NCBI GenBank assembly: GCA_020062605.1
Contig: JAGUWA010000041.1
Location: 1 to 17,730 of the forward strand
DNA length: 17,730 nt
From: Parvibaculum sp.
GTDB lineage: Bacteria > Pseudomonadota > Alphaproteobacteria > Parvibaculales > Parvibaculaceae
Reading direction: 5' to 3'
Shown: in pieces, positions 1 through 7,462 of the stretch
Layout of the letters: each line of letters starts with the position of its first letter
Position numbering within the stretch: position 1 is the stretch's first letter
Notes under the pieces: model-generated
What the model was told of the DNA's origin: nothing
The model's database searches: none
The model's input: the letters and a program-made list of their open reading frames with translations, nothing else
Program-made: the position numbers and the translations under genes

Positions 1-1053
<1,053 letters not shown>

Positions 1054-1117
1054 GGGCGCGCCGACGGCCGAGGGTGCTACAAGATTCGAAGCACGGCACG
1101 TCGAGGAGGGTCCCTAT

Positions 1118-1133
1118 CGCTTCGTTCGAAGCG
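1118..1133. terminator. Hairpin between convergent genes, possible weak terminator
   Basis: CGCTTC-gttc-GAAGCG forms a 6-bp stem with a 4-nt loop between the ends of the ftsH and CBS genes. There is no T run on either side, so it is only a candidate; it may serve both strands or none. Confidence 0.25.
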
Positions 1134-1161
1134 CGCCGCGCCCCGCTTGACGGTCTGACTC

Positions 1162-1596
1162 CTATGTGCGGCCGGAAATATAGTCTTTCAGCGCGGCGGC
1201 TTCAGCATCGATCTCGGCGAGTCGATGCTTCACCACGTCGAGCGTGTTGATGATTCCGCACAGTGCGCCATCGTCAGTGATCGGAATGTGGCGAACTTGG
1301 TGCTCGTCCATGAGCTCGTAGATACGGCTAAGAGGCTCCCCGATATCGCAGGTTGCGACCTCGCGCGTCATCAGGTCCCCAACCGGACGGTCCACCACGT
1401 CGCGGCCAAACTGCTTCAGGCCGCGCGCGATGGCGCGCGCGGAGACGATGCCCTCGATCTCCTTGCCGTCACCGGTGATCACGACCGCAGCAACATCGTC
1501 GCGCTCGAGCTGATCCACGATGTCCTGTACCCTGGCCGTGGACGGCGCCAACGAGACGAATCTTCCCTTTTTGTCTAGCAAGCTCCGAACTGTCAT
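1162..1596 (-). CDS. Two-CBS-domain protein
   Basis: A 144-residue protein made almost entirely of one CBS pair (Bateman module): first CBS about residues 8-60 (ending IEGIVSARAIARGL), second about 72-135 (DLMTREVATCDIGEPLSRI, HIPITDDGALCGIINTLDVV). Such stand-alone modules usually bind adenine nucleotides such as AMP/ATP or S-adenosylmethionine and act as sensors. No catalytic domain or membrane segment is present. The ATG at 1596 is preceded by GGAG with 8-nt spacing. It is the last gene of the leftward cluster, 54 nt after the debranching enzyme gene, so it may be an energy-state sensor for that cluster (inference). Confidence 0.9.
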   Translation of the reverse strand: MTVRSLLDKKGRFVSLAPSTARVQDIVDQLERDDVAAVVITGDGKEIEGIVSARAIARGLKQFGRDVVDRPVGDLMTREVATCDIGEPLSRIYELMDEHQVRHIPITDDGALCGIINTLDVVKHRLAEIDAEAAALKDYISGRT

Positions 1597-1650
1597 GGTC
1601 TGTACTCCGATGTATCCCGTTCCTCCTCGAATGACAGAATGACCCCAGCC

Positions 1651-3843
1651 TCAATACGTTACGGTCACGGCCACGCCGTCGTTGCGGCCAAGCACGTTGA
1701 CCGAGACATCGTCTTCATAGCGGCGGAGCAGAACGTCCACGCGTGTTTCGCCCAATCGTAGCGATCGGATGACCAGTTCGTCCAGGAAGCGGGGCAACCA
1801 GGGCCGCAGGAATCGTATTTCATTCGCGGCGTGATCGAACTGGATGCCAAGACACGCCTGTAGCAAGGCGAAGGGCGTTGCGCTTGCCCATGCCTGAGGC
1901 GCACAAGCAACGGGACAGATGGTTGGTCCGATGCCAGGCTGGCGCCGAAAGCCACAGAACAACTCCGGCAGGCGGCGCAACTCCATGTATCCCGCGGCGT
2001 CGAACAGCCCCTGGAAAATTTGCCGGGCCTGCGCGCTCGCGCCATAACGGCTGAGCCCGAGTGCGATGAAAGCATTGTCATGAGGCCAGACCGAACCGTT
2101 GTGGTACGAAATCGGGTTGTAGCGGGGCTCGCCGATCGCGACGGTTCGGACCCCCCAGCCCGAAAAGAAGGTTGTGCCCGTCAGCCTGGCTGCGACCCGG
2201 GTGGCCCGATCAGCAGTCGGAAGGCCGCAAAAAAGCAGATGGCCGGCATTCGAAGTCAGGACGCGGCATGGACGCTTGTCGCCATCCAGCGCCAAGGCAT
2301 AGAAGCCCTTGTCCTCCATCCAAAAGCGCTGCTCGACCTCGTCGCGCAAGCTGTCCGCCTGCCGGTCGAGCGCGTCCGCCCTGGCTTGGTCGCCGAGCGC
2401 TCGCGCGAGCCGTGCGGCGTGACGCTTGGCGGTGTAGACATAACCCTGAACCTCAACCAGGGCGATCGGCAATGGTGCCATGCGGCCGTCGTCGTGAAAG
2501 ACGGCATCATGCGAGTCTTTCCAACCCTGGTTCAGTAGCCCGGCGGCGTCCTTGCGGGCATATTCGACAAGCCCATCCCCGTCGACGTCGCCGTGGGTGT
2601 CAATCCAGGTGAGCGCTGCCTCGATGTGGGGCCACAGGCTGCGAATGAGCGAAAGGTCCTGCGTCCGGTCGTAATAGAGCCCGGCGAGAAGTACGAACAA
2701 GGGCGTCGCGTCGACGCTGCCGTAGTAGAGGCCGAAGGGCACTTCGCCAAGACGCGCCATCTCGCCCAAGCGCATCTCATGCAGGATCTTGCCCGGCTCG
2801 GCATCCGCTCGCGCATCGAAGTCCCTGGCCTGATGCGCCGCGAGAAATCGAAGAACGCCTCGCGCAATTTCGGGGTCGATCCAGAGCATCTCGATGGCCG
2901 TGATGATGCCGTCCCGGCCGAACACGGTGCTGTACCAGGGAACGCCCGCATACGGGTACGGGCCGTGCTCTGTATCGGTCAGGAGCATATACAGGTCCGC
3001 CATGGAGCGGCAGAGGACCTCGTTGAAGATCTCGTTCGAAGTCTCTATGGCTGCGGCGCGTTTCGTCGACAATCGGTGCGCCCGGCGCGCCTCGCGAAAG
3101 CTGGGCAGGAACCCGGAATCCAATGCTCTCGGGCCGTCGCCGTTTGCGCAGGCACAAGTGACCAGAATTGCCGCCTGTTCTCCCGGCGCGAGCGTCAACT
3201 CGTACCGGGCGCTGCCGGGCTCGAGCTGCACCGGCGCGGGCTCGAACCGCAAGGTCGTCGAGTAGCAACGGCCGTCGAGGGCGGTGTAGCAAAACGCAGC
3301 AGTGTTCGCACTCTCGGTCGCGCATTCGATCGTGCCGCGCCGGGGACGCCGATGTCCGCGGACCTCGAACAGGTCGGCGAAATCCGCCTCAAAAGAGAAG
3401 GTCACAGTAAAACGATGTTCGCGATCGCCGAAGTTCTGGACCCGTAGCCGCTCGAAGCTTCGTCCCTGCCAGATGAAAGTTGTTCGCAGGAAATGGATGA
3501 TGTCCTTGGCGAGGATCAACCTCTCGCCGTCGAGGATGTCGGGGTTGGTGAGGTGGACGGTCAGCAGCGCGTTGTTGTCCTGAACCGTGGAACTCAATAG
3601 CAGCGGCCGAAGTCCGTTGATGAGTAGCTGCAGCCCGGAGAGAAAGCGGGTGTCGTCATGGAAAAGACCACCGGGACTACCCCGTCCCGGGACAATATCG
3701 CCGTGGGGGTCGAAAAGCCCGAAGGTATGGCCGTGCTTGAGAGTCCGCAGCCGCCTTTCCGGCAATGAGAAGGTGGCAGTAATTCCGTAGTTGCTGTCTC
3801 CGCCAGTCTGTGGCGACGCGGCCTGTGAGGCTGGCTCATTCAT
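1651..3843 (-). CDS. Glycogen-debranching / amylo-alpha-1,6-glucosidase family protein
   Basis: A protein of about 730 residues. The N-terminal part (LFDPHGDIVPGRGSPGGLFH, then DDTRFLSGLQLLING) is typical of the GDE N-terminal beta domain. The middle and C-terminal parts form an (alpha/alpha)6 glucosidase-like domain: GVPWYSTVFGRDGIITAIEM, then GLVEYARKDAAGLLNQGWKD, then SYHNGSVWPHDNAFIALG. The family hydrolyses alpha-1,6 branches of glycogen or related glucans in the cytoplasm, but some members act on other sugars and substrate is not readable here. An upstream ATG at 3903 exists, but only the ATG at 3843 has a Shine-Dalgarno (GGAG, 9 nt away), so 3843 is chosen. It sits between a GT4 gene (99 nt upstream) and a CBS gene, which suggests joint storage-glucan or trehalose-type metabolism. 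Confidence 0.93.
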   Translation of the reverse strand: MNEPASQAASPQTGGDSNYGITATFSLPERRLRTLKHGHTFGLFDPHGDIVPGRGSPGGLFHDDTRFLSGLQLLINGLRPLLLSSTVQDNNALLTVHLTNPDILDGERLILAKDIIHFLRTTFIWQGRSFERLRVQNFGDREHRFTVTFSFEADFADLFEVRGHRRPRRGTIECATESANTAAFCYTALDGRCYSTTLRFEPAPVQLEPGSARYELTLAPGEQAAILVTCACANGDGPRALDSGFLPSFREARRAHRLSTKRAAAIETSNEIFNEVLCRSMADLYMLLTDTEHGPYPYAGVPWYSTVFGRDGIITAIEMLWIDPEIARGVLRFLAAHQARDFDARADAEPGKILHEMRLGEMARLGEVPFGLYYGSVDATPLFVLLAGLYYDRTQDLSLIRSLWPHIEAALTWIDTHGDVDGDGLVEYARKDAAGLLNQGWKDSHDAVFHDDGRMAPLPIALVEVQGYVYTAKRHAARLARALGDQARADALDRQADSLRDEVEQRFWMEDKGFYALALDGDKRPCRVLTSNAGHLLFCGLPTADRATRVAARLTGTTFFSGWGVRTVAIGEPRYNPISYHNGSVWPHDNAFIALGLSRYGASAQARQIFQGLFDAAGYMELRRLPELFCGFRRQPGIGPTICPVACAPQAWASATPFALLQACLGIQFDHAANEIRFLRPWLPRFLDELVIRSLRLGETRVDVLLRRYEDDVSVNVLGRNDGVAVTVTY

Positions 3844-3852
3844 GGGCTGTAT

Positions 3853-3856
3853 CTCC
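3853..3856 (-). promoter_or_regulatory. Ribosome binding site that decides the debranching enzyme start
   Basis: On the minus strand GGAG lies 9 nt before ATG 3843. No comparable site precedes the in-frame ATG at 3903, which would add 20 residues. Confidence 0.65.
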
Positions 3857-3942
3857 GAACGAAAGCTGCCTATGGAAGCGGAACACCCGACGGAATTCGG
3901 CATTCCGCGCGGGTGCCGCCGCTTCGTGCGTTGCGGCAGCGC

Positions 3943-5079
3943 TCAGGCCGCCGCAACAAACTCGAGCGAGGACGAGCGCTCTACCTGTGCACGATCGAAC
4001 GCCACCTCTGGCGCTGTTGGGACGGGTCGGGGATCGAGCGCCGGTTTGCTCGGCACACCGCCCAGCGACTGGTAGAGACGCACGTAGTCACGCGTCATGC
4101 GCTCGGCAGTAAACCTTTCCTCGAAGCGGCGGCGGATTTCAGTATGGTCGAGCACCATGGCCTTGGACACCGCCGCCGCTGCGCCTTCCAGGCTGTCGAC
4201 AATGAACCCCGTCACCCCGTCTTCCACGATCTCCGGGACCGAGCCCCTGCGCCAGGCGATGACGGGTGTGCCGCAAGCCATCGCCTCGATCATCACAAGA
4301 CCGAAGGGTTCGGGCCAGTCGATGGGAAAGAGCAACGCAATCGCTCCGCTCAGAAAGGCACCCTTTTCCGCCTCGCCGATCTCGCCGACGAACTCGACGA
4401 GCGGATCGTCCAGCAAGGGGCGAATATGTTCGTCGAAGTATGCCTGATCCGCCCTGTCCACCTTCGCGGCAATCTTGAGCGGCAAGCCCGTCCGGCGGGC
4501 GATTTCGATCGCGCGATCGGGCCGCTTCTCCGGGCTGATGCGGCCAAGGAACGCGAGATAGCTGCGACTTGCATCCGGCTGAAATTTCAGAAGATCGCGG
4601 GGCAGGCCGTGATGGATCGTGCCGGCCCAGTTCGCGGCAGGCAAGGGCGTGCGCTGATGATCGGAGATCGAAACGAGCGGCATCTCCGGGAACGCCTTGT
4701 AGACCGGCGGCAGATCCGGCAGGTCCAGCCGCCCATGCAGCGTCGTCACGGTCCGGCTCGCCATCTCGCGGAACAGCGGGAAATGGTAGTAGTCGATGTG
4801 GAAATGAAGGACGTCGAAGTCGCACGCCCGCCGCTTGATCTTGTCCAGCATGACGACGTGATATGGCCACGGGTCCCGGACTTCGGGATTGAGGCGCAGC
4901 GCGGTTTCGCTGCCTGGTACGAGATGCGCCGTCGTGCCGGAGTCGCCGCTGGCGAACAGGGTCACGTCGTGCCCTTGCCGGACAAGCTCTTCGGTAAGGT
5001 AGGACACAACGCGTTCGGTGCCGCCGTAAAGTTTCGGCGGAACGCTTTCGTAGAGAGGGGCAATTTGCGCGATTCTCAT
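3943..5079 (-). CDS. Glycosyltransferase family 4 (GT-B fold)
   Basis: A 378-residue soluble glycosyltransferase. The N-terminal Rossmann half starts MRIAQIAPLYESVPPKLYGG (about 1-20) and continues with TERVVSYLTEELVRQGHDVT, a hallmark of GT4 enzymes. The C-terminal half has FLGRISPEKRPDRAIEIAR and the donor-binding E-x7-E motif in EPFGLVMIEAMACGTPVIA. These enzymes move a sugar from a nucleotide-sugar donor to a glycan, lipid or small acceptor; which one cannot be told. The last 35 or so residues are low-complexity and Pro/Ala/Ser-rich. A GAGGA site lies about 9 nt before the ATG. It follows the omega-like gene by 55 nt and precedes the debranching gene by 99 nt on the same strand, so co-transcription is likely. 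Confidence 0.93.
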   Translation of the reverse strand: MRIAQIAPLYESVPPKLYGGTERVVSYLTEELVRQGHDVTLFASGDSGTTAHLVPGSETALRLNPEVRDPWPYHVVMLDKIKRRACDFDVLHFHIDYYHFPLFREMASRTVTTLHGRLDLPDLPPVYKAFPEMPLVSISDHQRTPLPAANWAGTIHHGLPRDLLKFQPDASRSYLAFLGRISPEKRPDRAIEIARRTGLPLKIAAKVDRADQAYFDEHIRPLLDDPLVEFVGEIGEAEKGAFLSGAIALLFPIDWPEPFGLVMIEAMACGTPVIAWRRGSVPEIVEDGVTGFIVDSLEGAAAAVSKAMVLDHTEIRRRFEERFTAERMTRDYVRLYQSLGGVPSKPALDPRPVPTAPEVAFDRAQVERSSSLEFVAAA

Positions 5080-5134
5080 TGTTGTTTTCCTCGTGTCTGT
5101 ACTCTGTCCTGCTTCCCTTTCGTCAGTGATCGAG

Positions 5135-5830
5135 TTAAACGGCCTCCTGGGGCGCCTTCAGGCGCATTGCCTGTCGCGATGAGTGGCTCTTGCCAAGGAC
5201 CTCGGCGGCATTGTCGTTTGCCGCGACCGCGGCAGGTCGAGCCCCCGCCTTCCAATGCGTGGCGCGCAAGTTGTCGACCCTTGCGGCTTCGGCGGGGCGA
5301 CCGGGCAGGCTCATGAGCGCCCACACCCAAGCCGGCGGCGCCCAGAAGAACGGCGCCGGCACTATCAGCAGTGCGGTGTACGCCGCAGCGACCGCATAGT
5401 CCCAGGTCGACCAGCGCTCGACATGGCTCGTTGTCTGGCTGTCACCCATCGCGCGGCCTTCTGCCAATCCGTTCTCATGCCGCATGGCTGCGTGGCTCTT
5501 CATGCGCCTGATTAGCGGCGGCGAGTTCGCCTCGCCATCACCGCCATCGCATCCCAGATTGAGGCTGGCGTCCTCCTGCAGCGCATCGAACTCTGGCTCC
5601 TCGTAGCCACGACGCTGGAGCCTGCGAAGCAGCCGTTCGCGCAACGCGCTGACATCGACCTTGCCGGCGGCGTTCTCCCGAAGGGAGACGAACGTGCGCG
5701 GCTCGTCCGCGGCTTCGATCATCTGCGGCTCACCCCGGCCCAGCTCTCGCGCGCGCTCGGCCGCGAGCAGCACGAGCTCGAAACGGTTCGGGACCCGTTC
5801 AAGACAGTCGTTTACGGCGATGCGCGCCAT
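5135..5830 (-). CDS. RNA polymerase omega-like protein with hydrophobic C-terminal extension
   Basis: A 231-residue protein. Residues 1-75 match the omega subunit (RpoZ): MARIAVNDCLERVPNRFELV, then LLAAERAREL and a TFVSLREN strand/helix. Omega binds the beta' subunit and helps RNA polymerase assembly. Known omegas are about 70-130 residues; this frame runs on without a stop through a linker to about 30 hydrophobic residues (145-175, AAAYTALLIVPAPFFWAPPA and onward) and a basic tail with AANDNAAE. The start at 5830 is firm: GGAGGT lies 4 nt upstream, and the frame further upstream belongs to the NDUFS4-like gene. The NDUFS4-like TGA is 2 nt away (TGAGCATG). An internal in-frame ATG at 5449, with a weak AAGG ahead, could give a separate small membrane protein. 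It is probably a second omega, since the usual rpoZ neighbours are absent. Confidence 0.8.
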   Translation of the reverse strand: MARIAVNDCLERVPNRFELVLLAAERARELGRGEPQMIEAADEPRTFVSLRENAAGKVDVSALRERLLRRLQRRGYEEPEFDALQEDASLNLGCDGGDGEANSPPLIRRMKSHAAMRHENGLAEGRAMGDSQTTSHVERWSTWDYAVAAAYTALLIVPAPFFWAPPAWVWALMSLPGRPAEAARVDNLRATHWKAGARPAAVAANDNAAEVLGKSHSSRQAMRLKAPQEAV

Positions 5831-5832
5831 GC

Positions 5833-6324
5833 TCACCTCCCCCGGGCCTGTCCCTTCTCGACGGTCGGAGCGGCTGGTGGATATTGCCACCGGCATTTGT
5901 CTGCATAGCTCTTGGGACGGATTCTCGGCTCGTGTGGCTCGATGACCGTATAGGGCCAGCCTCGGCGTTCCGCGAAAGCGACCGCCCGTTCCTTGTTCGG
6001 AAAGATCAGCTTCACCTGCTGGAGTGTGTCGCGCGAGCTCGTCCACCCCATGAGAGGCTCGATTCCGGTCGCCCATCTCGGCTCGAATTCGAGCACCCAC
6101 TTCTTGGTCCGTGCCCGTCCCGCCTGCATGACGCTCCGTGCCGGGCGATAGATGCGCACGGCAGGTATCTGTGCCGGGCTGGCAGAGAACTGAGACGATG
6201 GACGGCGCTTCGACCGCTCCTGGCCCAGGTCAATGAGATCGGCGTTCCTGGCCGGTACGGATCGGGCCGGGGCTCCCTGCCCGCAAGGACCGAAGTCCCG
6301 TTCGGTCTTGGCAAATGCGCTCAT
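5833..6324 (-). CDS. NDUFS4-family (ETC complex I subunit) protein, extended paralogue
   Basis: A 163-residue protein whose residues 56-146 match the NDUFS4 / 'ETC complex I subunit conserved region' family: VRIYRPARSVMQAGRARTKK, WVLEFEPRWATGIEPLMGWT, then PYTVIEPHEPRIRPKSYADK. In alphaproteobacteria and mitochondria this is a peripheral accessory subunit near the NADH-oxidising arm of complex I; family members are usually about 100 residues. Here there is an extra N-terminus of about 55 residues rich in Arg, Ser, Pro and Ala with no clear signal. The start is supported by GGGAGG 5 nt upstream and by an ATGA overlap with the preceding gene. It sits among non-nuo genes, so it is likely an accessory paralogue, perhaps modulating complex I or acting elsewhere (inference). 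Confidence 0.9.
   Translation of the reverse strand: MSAFAKTERDFGPCGQGAPARSVPARNADLIDLGQERSKRRPSSQFSASPAQIPAVRIYRPARSVMQAGRARTKKWVLEFEPRWATGIEPLMGWTSSRDTLQQVKLIFPNKERAVAFAERRGWPYTVIEPHEPRIRPKSYADKCRWQYPPAAPTVEKGQARGR
5835..5840 (-). promoter_or_regulatory. Strong ribosome binding site of the omega-like gene
   Basis: GGAGGT on the minus strand, 4 nt before ATG 5830. It lies inside the last codons of the NDUFS4-like gene, so translation of the two genes is coupled. It also excludes the longer open frame that reaches up to 6100 as the true start. Confidence 0.8.
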
Positions 6325-6602
6325 TGCCGCCTCCCTTTGGCAGGATCATTTCCGGGATGTCTGATCGGGGTGCCGGCGGTGATGCCGAGCCATCCTGGCG
6401 GATCGCTCGCGGGAAACGACTCGAACGCGGCCAAGTCGACGGGATCTGGCCGCACAGGCGCCTTTCGCGAGGCGTCCGTGTCCGGGTACAAAGCCGTGAC
6501 GTCAGCATTGACCGTCGCGGTGTCACCACCGCCTCTGTCCGTTTCCTTCGCAGGCCACGCTCCGACCGGTAGTGGCCTGGTTTCCGCAGCGAATGATCTC
6601 AT
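6321..6602 (-). CDS. Small protein with SFPASDPP motif, unknown function
   Basis: A 93-residue, probably soluble protein. The first 50 residues look disordered (Thr, Asp, Pro, Ala). The C-terminal part holds AAFESFPASDPPGWLGITAG; the ESFPASDPP core recurs in many small alphaproteobacterial proteins of unknown role, often near stress genes. The ATG at 6602 has GGAGGA 8 nt upstream, and the TGA overlaps the next ATG by four bases (ATGA), both good signs of a real gene. It is the first gene of the leftward cluster. No enzymatic function can be assigned. Confidence 0.75.
   Translation of the reverse strand: MRSFAAETRPLPVGAWPAKETDRGGGDTATVNADVTALYPDTDASRKAPVRPDPVDLAAFESFPASDPPGWLGITAGTPIRHPGNDPAKGRRQ
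6330..6335 (-). promoter_or_regulatory. Ribosome binding site of the NDUFS4-like gene
   Basis: GGGAGG on the minus strand, 5 nt before ATG 6324 and inside the end of the upstream small gene. It supports the long N-terminal form of the NDUFS4-like protein. Confidence 0.7.
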
Positions 6603-6610
6603 GACCGGAC

Positions 6611-6616
6611 TCCTCC
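6611..6616 (-). promoter_or_regulatory. Ribosome binding site of the SFPASDPP gene
   Basis: GGAGGA on the minus strand, 8 nt before ATG 6602. It is the main reason for choosing this frame over the overlapping frame that opens at 6945. Confidence 0.65.
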
Positions 6617-6868
6617 ATCTTCTCGAAATTCATCGCCATGAACCTCGATGACGGAAGAGCCGCCGGCGGCGGCCGCACTGCATCGGAAGGGTAAGGTGCA
6701 CGAAACGTGCCGGGCCGCTCCATCGCCGGGCTGCCGGTGGAGCCCGGCAGCGGCATCGGACGCACGGTCAAACACACCCTTCGCCAGAAGCGATGTGCAA
6801 GCGCGCGGCGGCTCACCCTCAAGGTCGAGCCTCGCGCCGAACGCGGCAATCCGCCGTTCGGCGATAAG

Positions 6869-6897
6869 AATTTAGGATCGGAGAATGTCACTTCAAG
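6869..6897 (-). promoter_or_regulatory. Possible RpoH-like promoter for the leftward cluster
   Basis: On the minus strand CTTGAAG (6891-6897) is followed after 14 nt by CCTAAATT (6869-6876). This resembles heat-shock sigma factor promoters (CTTGAA ... CC-AT-T). It would leave a leader of about 265 nt before ATG 6602. The -10 match is imperfect and no experimental support is visible. Confidence 0.25.
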
Positions 6898-6990
6898 ACC
6901 GCAGGAGCTGTCTTGGACGCTGCGGGCTTGTGGCCATAGCGGCAAGTCAAGTTGGCCGGTTTCGTGACGTGAGGGTTGGTCGCTTGGTAC

Positions 6991-7254
6991 TCAGTGAGAA
7001 GATGACCGACATGCCCGCGCCTGCTCCCTGATCACCGCGTAGTCGCTCAGCATCTTGGCGATTGCCGCCCCCTCCGGCAGCACCTCGATTTCCTCTGCCG
7101 CGCGCGCCTGGAACTCGCGGCTGTACTCCACAACAGGTGGGCAGACCGTGACGATCCTCGGTTCAGAACCGCCCGTCGCGCAGCCGCTCAGCAAGCTCGT
7201 CGCGATCGCGAGGACGGCGAGCCGCCGCGTGGAGCATCTGGCGATGGACATCAT
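6991..7254 (-). CDS. Rz1-like outer-membrane spanin lipoprotein
   Basis: An 87-residue phage lysis lipoprotein. From the ATG at 7254 it reads MMSIARCSTRRLAVLAIATS and then LLSGC, a basic n-region, hydrophobic segment and lipobox ending at Cys, so it should be lipidated and sent to the outer membrane. The mature part has CPPVVEYSREFQARAAEEIE and a C-terminal YAVIREQARACR helix, a form seen in alphaproteobacterial prophages. GGAGAAGG lies just upstream. It overlaps the 3' end of the Rz-like gene by about 90 bp in another frame, the classical Rz/Rz1 layout. Together the pair would fuse inner and outer membranes during lysis. The longer frame up to 7392 is the overlap only. Confidence 0.75.
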   Translation of the reverse strand: MMSIARCSTRRLAVLAIATSLLSGCATGGSEPRIVTVCPPVVEYSREFQARAAEEIEVLPEGAAIAKMLSDYAVIREQARACRSSSH

Positions 7255-7444
7255 TGACCTTCTCCGTGGTTTCGAGGCGCTCTGCCAACCGTCCGGCGCG
7301 CTCGCCGGAGCGCCGGAGCGCGAGCAGGAACAGGAGCACCGCGAGTGCGATGGCGCCATAGCGCAGGGCCGCGCGCTCCAGCAGGGCTTCAAACTCGGCG
7401 GTTGGAAGCGCGGTCAGCGCGCCTCTGTCTGGTTCCTTGTCCAT
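7163..7444 (-). CDS. Rz-like inner-membrane spanin
   Basis: A 93-residue protein with one N-terminal transmembrane segment at about residues 30-43 (YGAIALAVLLFLLAL) followed by a charged, coiled-coil-like helix (GERAGRLAERLETTEKVNDV). This is the i-spanin topology: N-in anchor, periplasmic helix that meets Rz1. It starts 18 nt after the tail-gene stop and its 3' end overlaps the Rz1-like gene. No endolysin or holin is found nearby, so the lysis cassette is incomplete here. Sequence families of spanins diverge quickly, so the call rests on topology and gene overlap. Confidence 0.65.
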   Translation of the reverse strand: MDKEPDRGALTALPTAEFEALLERAALRYGAIALAVLLFLLALRRSGERAGRLAERLETTEKVNDVHRQMLHAAARRPRDRDELAERLRDGRF

Positions 7445-7462
7445 GACGCAATCCGGCAGCGA

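Larger units (their letters stand above)
6603..6990. other. Gap of 388 bp without a convincing gene
   Basis: This lies between the Rz1-like gene and the first gene of the stress-like cluster. A minus-strand frame opens at 6945 and runs into the small gene, but its composition (many Arg, Pro, Ser) and lack of a good ribosome binding site argue against it. A candidate RpoH-like promoter and the Shine-Dalgarno of the 93-residue gene are the only signals seen. Confidence 0.5.

Noticed and set aside
3913..5316. Long plus-strand open frame of 467 codons across the GT4 gene
   Set aside because: It is the antisense shadow of the GT4 and neighbouring genes in high-GC DNA; its protein is Arg/His-rich and matches nothing, while the minus frame is a clear glycosyltransferase.
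5831..6100. Upstream extension of the omega-like frame by 90 codons
   Set aside because: It overlaps the NDUFS4-like gene; the strong GGAGGT before 5830 and the omega N-terminus MARIAVNDC fix the start there.
6523..6945. Minus-strand 140-codon frame overlapping the SFPASDPP gene; its part from 6639 reads MAMNFEKMEESGHEI, slightly phasin-like
   Set aside because: No good ribosome site, odd composition and early end; the overlapping 93-residue frame has a strong Shine-Dalgarno, ATGA coupling and a known motif.
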